Shown piece after piece: positions 1 to 6,229 of a stretch of DNA of 10,947 nt. The notes below the pieces were generated by a model that saw only the letters and a list, made by a program, of their open reading frames with translations, was not told the DNA's origin and did no database searches. Where the stretch lies: assembly GCA_965524675.1 (NCBI GenBank), contig CBERPN010000140.1:1-10947 (forward strand), read 5' to 3'. The translations under genes were made by a program, and so were the position numbers. This DNA is from CALLQB01 sp036479275. GTDB lineage: Bacteria; Actinomycetota; Acidimicrobiia; Acidimicrobiales; SHLQ01. How positions within the stretch are numbered: the first letter of the stretch is position 1; each line of letters opens with the position of its first letter.

Positions 1-353
1 CGATGCTGAGGTTCCTCGAGCTGCGGCTCGATAATGTTGTGTACCGCGCTGGCTGGGCCTCGACCCGCCCTCAGGCCCGCCAATTGACCAATCACGGCCA
101 TATTGAGGTTAATGGTAAGCGGGTGAACATCCCCAGTTATCGAGTTCGCAAAGACGACATCATTACGTTGCGCGAGAAATCACGCAATATCGTAACCATT
201 CAGTGGAACATCGACGTCCTCGATCGCCAGGCCCCGCCGTGGATCGACATGGGCGACAATGGCTTCTCGGCAACCGTCCGTGAGCTTCCGCTGCGTGAGC
301 ACATCGACGTTCCGGTGCGCGAACAGCTCATCGTAGAGCTTTACTCCAAGTGA
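1..353 (+). CDS. rpsD: 30S ribosomal protein uS4, C-terminal part (5' end outside window)
   Basis: This is the C-terminal part of ribosomal protein uS4, a primary 16S rRNA binding protein that starts assembly of the 30S body. The frame is already open at the left edge (full codons from position 3) and ends with TGA at 351-353. About 116 residues are visible of a protein usually near 200. The visible part contains the S4 RNA-binding domain: LDNVVYRAGWASTRPQARQL, then HGHIEVNGKRVNIPSYRV. These are textbook uS4 signatures. The C-terminal end (VREQLIVELYSK) matches the usual uS4 ending. rpoA follows 103 bases downstream, the normal order of the alpha operon (rpsM-rpsK-rpsD-rpoA-rplQ). The real start lies upstream of the window, so the methionine at position 3 should not be taken as the start. 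Confidence 0.97.
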   Translation, partial: MLRFLELRLDNVVYRAGWASTRPQARQLTNHGHIEVNGKRVNIPSYRVRKDDIITLREKSRNIVTIQWNIDVLDRQAPPWIDMGDNGFSATVRELPLREHIDVPVREQLIVELYSK

Positions 354-357
354 CCCG

Positions 358-373
358 AAGCGCCTTTGCGCTT
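358..373 (+). promoter_or_regulatory. Small perfect hairpin in the rpsD-rpoA gap
   Basis: AAGCGC (358-363), loop CTTT, GCGCTT (368-373) form a perfect 6-bp stem four bases after the rpsD stop. Only a short TTG follows, so it is not a convincing intrinsic terminator. It could be an attenuator or an mRNA processing or stability element between rpsD and rpoA. The rest of the gap (374-456) shows no good sigma70 promoter. Confidence 0.35.
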
Positions 374-456
374 TGTCGCGTCACAACCTCTCTTGAATAT
401 CTCTATCCAGTAACACCCCCATTTGGGGATCGACTTCGAAACTCCGAGGAGAAACC

Positions 457-1395
457 ATGCTGACAATTCAGCGTCCGACGGTCGAAGCGGTTGGTGAAGA
501 GGATGCCAATCTGCAGTCATTTGCAGTTGGCCCCCTCGAGCCCGGCTTTGGCTACACAATTGGCAACTCACTGCGCCGCACACTGCTGTCGTCGGTGCCA
601 GGTGCCGCGATAAGTCAGGTGCGTTTCGACGATGCTCTGCACGAGTTCGACACCATCCCTGGTGTAACCGAAGACGTCACCGACATCATCTTGGCGCTCA
701 AGGACATCGTGGTTCGCAGCCACGGTGAAGAGCCCGTTACCTTGCGGCTCGACGCCCGCGGGCCCACCGAAGTCACCGCAGGCGACATTGGCGAGCATGC
801 CGACATCGAGATCCTCAACCCCGATCTAAAGATCGCAACCCTTAACTCCAAGGGTCGGCTGGCAATCGATCTCACCGTCGATCGTGGCCGTGGGTATGTT
901 TCATCGCAACGCCAGATCGAGAACGCCACCATTGGTGTCATCCCGATCGACGCGATTTACTCGCCGGTTCGGCGGGTGGCGGTCAGCGTTGAGCCCACCA
1001 GAGTCGAGCAGTCGACCAATTTCGATCTGCTTACCCTCGAGATCCAAACCGATGGATCGATCTCACCCCAAGAGGCATTGGCTTCGGCCGGTGCCACGTT
1101 GCGTACGTTGGTGCAACTGGTCGAAGAGATGAGCGATGAGCCTCAAGGCCTCGAGCTTGGCGAGATTAACCAGGTAGCCACCGGCTCCCCCGATCTGGAG
1201 CTTCCAATCGAAGATCTAGAGCTCTCCGAACGGCCTCGTAACTGCCTCAAGCGAGCACAGGTCAACAGTGTTGGCGAGCTACTCGAAAAGACCGAAGACG
1301 ACCTTCTCGCCATCACTAACTTTGGCCAGAAGTCACTCGACGAGGTAATCGTAAAGCTCGATGAGCGCGGCCTTTCGCTGCGGACGAGGGATTGA
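457..1395 (+). CDS. rpoA: DNA-directed RNA polymerase subunit alpha
   Basis: RpoA dimerises to seed RNA polymerase assembly, and its C-terminal domain contacts UP elements and activators. The 312-residue product has both domains. The N-terminal assembly domain carries GYTIGNSLRRTLLSSVPGAA near residues 31-50. The C-terminal helix-hairpin-helix domain spans about 250-310. In that domain, residues equivalent to the E. coli DNA-contact set are conserved: R259, N262, C263, G290, K292 and S293 (E. coli R265, N268, C269, G296, K298, S299). The ATG start is fixed by a strong Shine-Dalgarno GAGGAG at 446-451, five bases upstream. The protein is somewhat shorter than many actinobacterial RpoA because little follows the CTD. 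rplQ begins three bases after the stop, so the two are probably translationally coupled. Confidence 0.99.
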   Translation: MLTIQRPTVEAVGEEDANLQSFAVGPLEPGFGYTIGNSLRRTLLSSVPGAAISQVRFDDALHEFDTIPGVTEDVTDIILALKDIVVRSHGEEPVTLRLDARGPTEVTAGDIGEHADIEILNPDLKIATLNSKGRLAIDLTVDRGRGYVSSQRQIENATIGVIPIDAIYSPVRRVAVSVEPTRVEQSTNFDLLTLEIQTDGSISPQEALASAGATLRTLVQLVEEMSDEPQGLELGEINQVATGSPDLELPIEDLELSERPRNCLKRAQVNSVGELLEKTEDDLLAITNFGQKSLDEVIVKLDERGLSLRTRD

Positions 1396-1398
1396 GCC

Positions 1399-1752
1399 AT
1401 GCCCGCACGCCCGACCAAGGGGCGCCGTTTCGGCGGTAGCTCCGCGCATCAGAAATCGATGATGGCCAACCTGGTTGCGTCGCTCATCGCGGCTGAAGGC
1501 ATCGTTACAACCGAGGCCAAGGCTAAGGCCATGCGCCCGATCGCCGAGAAAATAATCACAAAGGCCAAGAAGGGCGATGTTCACAATCATCGCCAGGTCG
1601 TGAAGTTTCTTGGCGACCGCGAGATGGCGTCGAAGCTGTTCGACGAGATCGGCCCCCGCTACGCAGAGCGACCAGGCGGCTACACCCGCATCCTAAAGCT
1701 CGGCCCCCGCCCCGGCGACAAAGCCCCAATGGCACGAATCGAACTCGTCTAA
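1399..1752 (+). CDS. rplQ: 50S ribosomal protein bL17
   Basis: bL17 is a bacterial large-subunit protein located near the polypeptide exit tunnel. The 117-residue product begins MPARPTKGRRFGGSSAHQKS, followed by NLVASLIAAEGIVTTEAKAKAMRPIAEKIIT and ends in GGYTRILKLGPRPGDKAPMARIELV, all diagnostic of bL17. Its length equals the basic bacterial form and lacks the long C-terminal extension seen in mycobacteria. ATG 1399 follows the rpoA TGA by three bases. A Shine-Dalgarno-like GAGGG (1386-1390) sits inside the end of rpoA, eight bases upstream, which indicates coupled translation. A strong hairpin lies just downstream of the stop. Confidence 0.99.
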   Translation: MPARPTKGRRFGGSSAHQKSMMANLVASLIAAEGIVTTEAKAKAMRPIAEKIITKAKKGDVHNHRQVVKFLGDREMASKLFDEIGPRYAERPGGYTRILKLGPRPGDKAPMARIELV

Positions 1753-1761
1753 ACCCCGAAA

Positions 1762-1802
1762 TTTTGTGTCCTGTGCACCGCAGCGGTGCTCAGAACACAA
1801 AA
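1762..1802 (+). terminator. Long imperfect inverted repeat between rplQ and truA (possible terminator or attenuator)
   Basis: Bases 1762-1780 pair with 1784-1802 around a central CAG loop (1781-1783). Seventeen of 19 positions pair, with mismatches only at 1770/1794 and 1774/1790. The outer ends are TTTT and AAAA. The hairpin starts ten bases after the rplQ stop, where an end-of-operon terminator is expected. Downstream on the + strand is AAAAGAATTT, not a T-run following a GC-rich stem, so termination is plausible but not canonical. It could instead be an mRNA 3'-end stabiliser or attenuator in the truA leader. The reverse strand also ends in a T-rich arm, but no minus-strand transcript is expected here. 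Confidence 0.6.
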
Positions 1803-1825
1803 GAATTTGGGCGGACGGTCCAATC

Positions 1826-2623
1826 ATGAACCAACTGTTCCCCGAGACGTCCTTTGCCGAGGTTCCGGCTGCGCTAAAACGGATCAAGTTCATCTTGGCC
1901 TACGATGGCACGCCGTTCTCTGGCTTTGTCGAGAATCGTGGCGTCACCACCGTCGCTGGTGTGCTCCGCAAGAACATGGAACAGGTATTAGGCCATCAGG
2001 TGAGGTTGGTGTGCGCTGGGCGGACCGACCGAGGCGTACATGCCTGGGGACAGGTGGTGTCGTGCGATGTTCGTGCGGGCACCGATATCGAAGCACTCCA
2101 GAAGTCGATGAACATGATGTGTCGACCGCACCTTGCCTTGCGCGACGTCACCACGATGCCAGCCGAGTTCAGTGCTCGGTTTGATGCGACGTCACGGACA
2201 TATCAGTACCGGATTCTCAACACTGCAATCCCTAATCCCTTTCTGACAAATACGACTTGGCGGGTTTCGCGGCCTCTCGATTTTCGAGCGATGCAGGGTG
2301 CCGTTACCGCATTGCTTGGAGAGCACGATTTCACGTCGTTCTGTCGCAAGCAGGAGAACGTTTCAGGCGAGATCAAGACAAGAGTCCGGAACCTTCTTCG
2401 TGCGGAGTGGAAGGCCGAATCTTCCGAGATGTTGGTATTCGAGGTTCAAGCCACGGCGTTTTGTCAACAGATGGTTCGTAGCATCGTCGGAACGATGGCC
2501 GACGTTGGGCTGGGGAGGATGAATGTTGCCGACGTGAAGGTCATGCTCGAGTCTCAAGACCGACGAGAATCAGCTCACGTGGCACCACCTCAAGGCCTGA
2601 CTCTATGGGCGGTCGGGTATTAG
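1826..2623 (+). CDS. truA: tRNA pseudouridine(38-40) synthase TruA
   Basis: TruA isomerises uridines 38-40 in the anticodon stem-loop of tRNAs to pseudouridine. Family motifs are visible in order: ILAYDGTPFSGF near the N-terminus, CAGRTDRGVHAWGQVV with the catalytic aspartate D68 (numbered from ATG 1826), FSARFDATSRTYQYRI, LLGEHDFTSFC, and the C-terminal QMVRSIVGTMADVG. The GRTDRGVH form replaces the more common GRTDAGVH. The frame is open further upstream to a GTG at 1766, but that codon lies inside the strong hairpin at 1762-1802 and has no ribosome binding site. ATG 1826 is preferred because the first conserved block begins about 16 residues later, giving a 265-residue protein of normal size. 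The Shine-Dalgarno before 1826 is weak (GGACGG-like). The gene converges on the minus-strand gene with 32 bases between stops. Confidence 0.95.
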   Translation: MNQLFPETSFAEVPAALKRIKFILAYDGTPFSGFVENRGVTTVAGVLRKNMEQVLGHQVRLVCAGRTDRGVHAWGQVVSCDVRAGTDIEALQKSMNMMCRPHLALRDVTTMPAEFSARFDATSRTYQYRILNTAIPNPFLTNTTWRVSRPLDFRAMQGAVTALLGEHDFTSFCRKQENVSGEIKTRVRNLLRAEWKAESSEMLVFEVQATAFCQQMVRSIVGTMADVGLGRMNVADVKVMLESQDRRESAHVAPPQGLTLWAVGY

Positions 2624-2634
2624 AGACGATCTGA

Positions 2635-2662
2635 TTAGGGACGTGTCTGACACCGTTAGGGA
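2635..2662. repeat. Near-palindrome flanked by TTAGGGA direct repeats (REP-like)
   Basis: In the short gap between the two convergent genes, TTAGGGA at 2635-2641 recurs at 2656-2662. Between them is the near-perfect palindrome GTGTCTGACAC (2643-2653), which can fold as GTGT-CTG-ACAC. The second copy of TTAGGGA contains the stop codon of the minus-strand gene. Structures of this kind occur in small interspersed repeats and also at transcript ends. The stem is too short to call a terminator. Confidence 0.3.
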
Positions 2663-5058
2663 ATTGTGATGGTGCCGCAGTCGACGTTGGTTTGGGTTCC
2701 TTGTTGAAAGCTGCGGATGATGTATTCGTGGGATCCGGGCATGACACTCGTGTCGCTGTAGCTGAGTGCACCCGTGCTGACGGTGGCTAGAAAAGTACCG
2801 TTGCGGCGCACCGAATACTCGTCTTCGTCGGCAATGGCCGACCAGGCAACTTCAACACCGCCGGGGACAGCGCTCAACATACAGGTTGGACTGGGAGCGT
2901 CGGCGATCGTGATGGTTCCGCAGTCGACATTGCTCGTTACCCCTGCCTGCTTGGATCGCACGACGTAGCTATGGGTACCTGGGGCGGCGGCGCTGTCGGT
3001 GTAGCTGAGTGCGCCTGCGGTGACGTTGGCTAGGAACGTGCCGTCGCGGCGTACGGAGTACTTGTCCTCGCCGTCTATTGCTTCCCAATCGATGCGGACA
3101 TCGTCTCCGACGCCATGGCTCAGAGAGCAGGTTGGGGCCGGAGCGTCGGCGATCGTGATGGTTCCGCAGTCGACGTTGGTGGTGGTGCCGCTTTGGGTGG
3201 AGCGAATCAGGTAACTGTGGGTGCCGGGGGTTGCAGTGGTGTCGGTGTAGGTGAGCGCGCCTGCGGTGACGGTGGCTAGGAACGTGCCGTCGCGGCGTAC
3301 GGAGTACTTGTCCTCACCGTCAATTGCACTCCAGATGAGATCGACAGATCCTTCGGCTGTTAGCTCCGCCGAGCACGTTGGCCCAGCGGGAACTCCCACG
3401 CTGAAGCTGAACTGGGGTTTTACCGAGACGAGCCCAGCGGAGTCGATGGCGCGGGCCTCGACTCGGTACTGCCCGTCGGGTGCAAAGATTTCCATGCTCC
3501 ACGCGGATGTTTCGTTTGGATAGCTTGTGGGCGAAGTGGTGAAGTCATAGACCGCGGGTCCCAGCGATCCGTCGGCCTGGACCCACTCGTTTGTGATGTT
3601 GTTCTGGACTCGAACCTTCACCGACAGCACGCGCCGGTCGTCCGAGGTGGTCCCGGCCACAACGAACGGGTTGCCAACGATTTCACCTGCGGTTGGAGTG
3701 TCGATTGCCACTACCGGCGCATTACTGTCGAGACTTGCTGCTCCGAGGTCCATAAAGCCTGCTCTTCCTACCGAGCGGTTGCCGATTTCAGATCCGTCGT
3801 GACCGATTAGCAAGCCACGGTCGGTAACGGTCAGTTCCTGCACGCCGCGGCCAGCGTTTGTGCCGGGATCCCAATCAAAGGGAGTTCCGTCGCCAGGATC
3901 GAGAGCTGCTAATTGCCACCGCCAGGCACCGTCGTTGCTGAACCCGCCCGAGCAGATGATGTCGTCGCGCCCCTGCGTCACAGTAACCCCGGGCCCTTCG
4001 TCGATCTTGCAGAAGTGGCCACCGGCGTAGACGGCATTGTTGGAGATGCCGATTGCAAACACCGAGTCGCGCATGGCGTGAGTCCAGATCGGCTGTGTGT
4101 TCGGACCACCTGCCGTGGGAAAGGCGAGCACCATGTCATGCCACGGCGGACTGTTACCAATGTTGGTACTGATGGCGAAGAAGGTGCCGTCCGGCGCTAG
4201 ATCGGCGTTGGTGGGAAGTGCGCCATAGGGAGCACCGTCAAAGAAGCTGCTGATGGAGTAGTCGGTGAGAAACGGAGCGGCGGGCGCTGAAATATCGAAG
4301 ATCGCTGCCGCGATGCGCTGTAGTCCATCGATGGTTTCGGCCGAGTGAACCACCAATAACTCGGTTCCGCCCGGAAGAGCTTCGATGTGACGGGTCGACT
4401 GTCCGCCTGAGAACCAGCCACCTTCGCCTTCGAAGCTGAACGAGAAGCTGTCGACAACGTCGCCGGTCGCCGGGTCGATCTCGCCCACCACCTCGACGTC
4501 GGCGCCGTCGAGTTTCTTGAACGCGCCACCCACAAACATTCGGCCGGTATCGGTGATGTCGATATCGGTAACCACAGCGCTGGCGTGGGCGATCCAACCG
4601 GTAGTAGGAGAACCATCTGCGTTTAGCTTCGCCAACTTGCGGCGTGCCTTACCGTTGACGAAGTTGAACTTTCCGCCAATGAAAATCTCGCCGTGATCCA
4701 GACCTGCAGCGATGGACCGAACCTCTCCGTCGAGTTGGGGAGAGAAACTGTCTACGAACTCGCCGGTGTCCTTGTCGAAGGCGGCGAGGTAGGGCTGAGC
4801 GATTGGTGTCCCGTCGGCCAAGCGCACCTGGGTGAAGTCGCCGCCAATCACGATCCAGTTATCGATCTCTTCGATGGCGTACACATCGCCGTCAAGTATC
4901 TCGGGAAGTCCTACGCGGGGAACCTCTGGGACGAGCGAGTTGTGTGGTATCTCGAGCTCGGCGGCTGTGGCTGGTACTGCAACGAAGCCAGCCTGAGCGG
5001 CGACAAGGGCAACGACAAGAGAGAATGCGATAGCGAATCGCACCTGAAGGAAGGTCAC
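2656..5058 (-). CDS. Secreted protein: beta-propeller-like region, Ig-like domain, three FN3-like repeats
   Basis: No specific function is recognised. The 800-residue product starts with a clear Sec signal peptide: short n-region with R7, hydrophobic core about residues 8-28, and likely cleavage after A32 or A33 (PATAAE). Residues about 55-445 contain blade-like repeats with IGGDF (71-75), IGGKF (127-131), VGGAF (176-180) and AGGHF (345-349), each followed by segments such as LAAFDKDTGEFVDSF. This resembles delta-60-type or PQQ-like propellers. An Ig-like domain (about 445-556) follows, with PTAGEIVGNPFVVAGTTSDD. Three FN3-like repeats of 82, 82 and 77 residues occupy 560-800, each with a Cys pair. 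The protein ends right after the third repeat, with no LPXTG motif or C-terminal membrane helix, so it is probably released or held non-covalently. The start is GTG at 5058; an in-frame TGA lies five codons upstream. It is transcribed alone, convergent with truA and divergent from rplM. Surface binding or adhesion is only a guess. Confidence 0.88.
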   Translation of the reverse strand: MTFLQVRFAIAFSLVVALVAAQAGFVAVPATAAELEIPHNSLVPEVPRVGLPEILDGDVYAIEEIDNWIVIGGDFTQVRLADGTPIAQPYLAAFDKDTGEFVDSFSPQLDGEVRSIAAGLDHGEIFIGGKFNFVNGKARRKLAKLNADGSPTTGWIAHASAVVTDIDITDTGRMFVGGAFKKLDGADVEVVGEIDPATGDVVDSFSFSFEGEGGWFSGGQSTRHIEALPGGTELLVVHSAETIDGLQRIAAAIFDISAPAAPFLTDYSISSFFDGAPYGALPTNADLAPDGTFFAISTNIGNSPPWHDMVLAFPTAGGPNTQPIWTHAMRDSVFAIGISNNAVYAGGHFCKIDEGPGVTVTQGRDDIICSGGFSNDGAWRWQLAALDPGDGTPFDWDPGTNAGRGVQELTVTDRGLLIGHDGSEIGNRSVGRAGFMDLGAASLDSNAPVVAIDTPTAGEIVGNPFVVAGTTSDDRRVLSVKVRVQNNITNEWVQADGSLGPAVYDFTTSPTSYPNETSAWSMEIFAPDGQYRVEARAIDSAGLVSVKPQFSFSVGVPAGPTCSAELTAEGSVDLIWSAIDGEDKYSVRRDGTFLATVTAGALTYTDTTATPGTHSYLIRSTQSGTTTNVDCGTITIADAPAPTCSLSHGVGDDVRIDWEAIDGEDKYSVRRDGTFLANVTAGALSYTDSAAAPGTHSYVVRSKQAGVTSNVDCGTITIADAPSPTCMLSAVPGGVEVAWSAIADEDEYSVRRNGTFLATVSTGALSYSDTSVMPGSHEYIIRSFQQGTQTNVDCGTITIP
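2659..2889 (-). repeat. FN3-like repeat unit 3 (residues 724-800)
   Basis: Third, C-terminal unit, with Cys726 and Cys795 and the core EDEYSVRRNGTFLA. It is more diverged in DNA than units 1 and 2, so it is probably the older copy or escaped conversion. The protein stops within the strand that ends each unit (NVDCGTITIP), without the linker ADAP. Confidence 0.85.
2890..3135 (-). repeat. FN3-like repeat unit 2 (residues 642-723)
   Basis: Second tandem unit, exactly 246 bases long like unit 1. It has Cys644 and Cys713 in the same positions. It shares a 43-base identical run with unit 1, which suggests recent duplication or gene conversion rather than only protein-level selection. Confidence 0.85.
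3136..3381 (-). repeat. FN3-like repeat unit 1 (residues 560-641)
   Basis: First of three tandem 82-residue units in the secreted protein. It begins PTC and ends ADAPA. Cys562 and Cys631 bracket the unit and could form a disulfide. Its core, EDKYSVRRDGTFLA, is identical in unit 2. At DNA level, 3257-3327 matches 3011-3081 of unit 2 at 68 of 71 positions. Confidence 0.85.
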
Positions 5059-5151
5059 TGGGGCTGACTTTCAGTGGGGGAATCTGTAACCACAAGCCAA
5101 ATGATTGGAGGGCTGCACCACGTTGGCACTGTCGCTAGCCCCGTCTCATGA

Positions 5152-5174
5152 GCCAAACGAACCCAATTCGTGGC
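5152..5174. promoter_or_regulatory. Inverted repeat in the divergent intergenic region
   Basis: GCC (5152-5154) and ACGAA (5157-5161) pair with TTCGT (5167-5171) and GGC (5172-5174). This gives an 8-bp interrupted stem with a two-base bulge and the loop CCCAA. It lies about midway between the minus-strand gene and the candidate rplM promoter, so it could be an operator or a leader structure of either transcript. Function is unknown. Confidence 0.3.
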
Positions 5175-5215
5175 CCGTGTGCCCAAATTCTTGGTGTAAC
5201 TCTTGGCGCGCGTCT

Positions 5216-5244
5216 TTGCGATTGTGGGTTTTCGCCAATATCGT
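5216..5244 (+). promoter_or_regulatory. Candidate sigma70-type promoter for rplM-rpsI
   Basis: TTGCGA (5216-5221) and TATCGT (5239-5244) are separated by 17 bases. Each matches four of six consensus positions (TTGACA, TATAAT) at ideal spacing. Transcription would start near 5251, leaving a leader of about 60 bases before the rplM GTG. It is the best promoter-like pair seen in 5059-5309. No convincing promoter for the minus-strand gene was found there. Confidence 0.4.
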
Positions 5245-5257
5245 AGACGCTTGGTCT

Positions 5258-5276
5258 GAACCGCTCTCTGTGGTTC
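5258..5276 (+). promoter_or_regulatory. Leader hairpin upstream of rplM with loop complementary to the Shine-Dalgarno
   Basis: GAACC (5258-5262) pairs with GGTTC (5272-5276), and G5263 can also pair with T5271 as a wobble. The loop contains CTCTC (5264-5268), which is complementary to the GAGAG at 5300-5304 that serves as the likely rplM ribosome binding site. A pseudoknot or alternative stem could therefore hide the ribosome binding site. uL13 leader autoregulation is known in other bacteria; that it operates here is inference. Confidence 0.3.
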
Positions 5277-5309
5277 GACTGCACTCATCCCCTGACTGCG
5301 AGAGTTGCC

Positions 5310-5762
5310 GTGTCCACGTACACACCAAAAGCATCTGAGATTGAACGCGCATGGCACATCGTCGACGCCGAGGGCATGGTCCTTGGGCGTATGGCAACCG
5401 AGGTTGCGAGCCTGCTGCGAGGCAAGCACAAGCCGACCTTCACGCCGCACATCGACACCGGCGATCACGTAATCATCATCAACGCCGACAAGGTTGTACT
5501 GACCGCTGGCAAGGCCGAAAAGAAGATGGTCTATCGGCACTCCGGTTATCCGGGCGGAATCAAGTCGCGCACCTACGCCAACCTTTTGGCCGATAAGCCC
5601 ACCGAAGCCATCCGCAAGACGGTTAAGGGCATGATTCCCAAGACCCGCCTCGGCAACAGCCAGATCAACAAACTAAAGGTCTACGCCGGGCCTACCCATC
5701 CGCACGAGTCCCAGAAACCGCAGCCGGTCGTGTTCGAGCACGCTCGCGCTCGCAACATCTGA
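5310..5762 (+). CDS. rplM: 50S ribosomal protein uL13
   Basis: uL13 is an early-assembling large-subunit protein. The 150-residue product begins MSTYTPKASEIERAWHIVDA and has VLGRMATEVASLLRGKHKPTF, INADKVVLTAGKAEKKMVYR, HSGYPGGIKSRTY and MIPKTRLG, with the terminal segment LKVYAGPTHPHESQKP. These are the standard uL13 blocks, and the N-terminus closely resembles mycobacterial uL13 (MPTYAPKA). The start is GTG at 5310, preceded by GAGAG (5300-5304) with five bases of spacing. It is the first gene of an rplM-rpsI pair, the near-universal bacterial arrangement, with rpsI 31 bases downstream. The promoter candidate and leader hairpin upstream suggest it heads its own transcript. Confidence 0.98.
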   Translation: MSTYTPKASEIERAWHIVDAEGMVLGRMATEVASLLRGKHKPTFTPHIDTGDHVIIINADKVVLTAGKAEKKMVYRHSGYPGGIKSRTYANLLADKPTEAIRKTVKGMIPKTRLGNSQINKLKVYAGPTHPHESQKPQPVVFEHARARNI

Positions 5763-5769
5763 CAGTTAC

Positions 5770-5779
5770 GTCTTAAGAC
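5770..5779. repeat. 10-bp perfect palindrome between rplM and rpsI
   Basis: GTCTTAAGAC lies in the 31-base gap, just before the rpsI Shine-Dalgarno (GAGGA, 5781-5785). As RNA it gives only a 3-bp stem with loop TTAA, so it is more likely a chance site or a protein-binding half-site than a terminator. Confidence 0.2.
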
Positions 5780-5793
5780 CGAGGAACAACTAC

Positions 5794-6186
5794 ATGAGCA
5801 CGCCTCTCACCCAGACCACCGGCCGCCGCAAGCGTGCAGTAGCCCGTGTCCGCCTTCGTTCGGGAAAGGGCAAGGTCACCATCAACGGTCGCGAGATCGA
5901 GAACTTCTTCCCGAATGCCACCCACCGCATGCATGCCCTCGAACCGTTCAAGGTCACCGAGACCGAAGACGCATACGATGTCGACGTCACGGTGCACGGC
6001 GGTGGCGCAACCGGCCAAGCTGGCGCATTGCGTCTCGGAATCGCTCGCGCTCTGGTAGAGCTCGACGGCGAGAAGCGCGACACTCTGAAGAAGGCTGGCT
6101 TTCTAACCCGCGATCCGCGCAAGAAGGAAAGCAAGAAGTACGGCCTGAAGAAGGCCCGCAAGGCACCTCAGTACTCCAAGCGCTAG
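5794..6186 (+). CDS. rpsI: 30S ribosomal protein uS9
   Basis: uS9 sits in the 30S head, and its basic C-terminal tail reaches the P-site tRNA anticodon stem-loop. The 130-residue product shows TTGRRKRAVARVRLRSGKGKVTINGR near the start, then the central VHGGGATGQAGALRLGIARAL, and the tail DPRKKESKKYGLKKARKAPQYSKR with the invariant SKR end. The length is the usual bacterial size, without the longer N-terminal arm found in mycobacteria. ATG 5794 has GAGGA at 5781-5785, eight bases upstream. It is cotranscribed with rplM, and glmM follows 43 bases later on the same strand, so all three may share a transcript. Confidence 0.98.
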   Translation: MSTPLTQTTGRRKRAVARVRLRSGKGKVTINGREIENFFPNATHRMHALEPFKVTETEDAYDVDVTVHGGGATGQAGALRLGIARALVELDGEKRDTLKKAGFLTRDPRKKESKKYGLKKARKAPQYSKR

Positions 6187-6229
6187 CTCGGACCTAAGAA
6201 GCAACGGCTGCCCGCCGACTGGTGCAGCG

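Noticed and set aside
393..421. Sigma70 promoter for rpoA beginning with TTGAAT at 393
   Set aside because: At the proper 16-18 base spacing there is only a C-run and no -10-like hexamer; rpoA is most likely read from the upstream operon promoter.
1766..1825. GTG at 1766 as the truA start, adding 20 residues
   Set aside because: The codon lies inside the strong hairpin 1762-1802, has no Shine-Dalgarno, and the added residues do not resemble the TruA N-terminus; ATG 1826 gives a normal length.
4693..5067. 124-codon plus-strand open frame antisense to the secreted protein N-terminus
   Set aside because: It is the antisense shadow of a well-supported gene with a signal peptide and repeat motifs on the other strand.
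5055..5540. 161-codon minus-strand open frame overlapping rplM
   Set aside because: It runs antisense through most of the intergenic region and into rplM, a certain gene; the translation has no recognisable motif and no ribosome binding site was seen.
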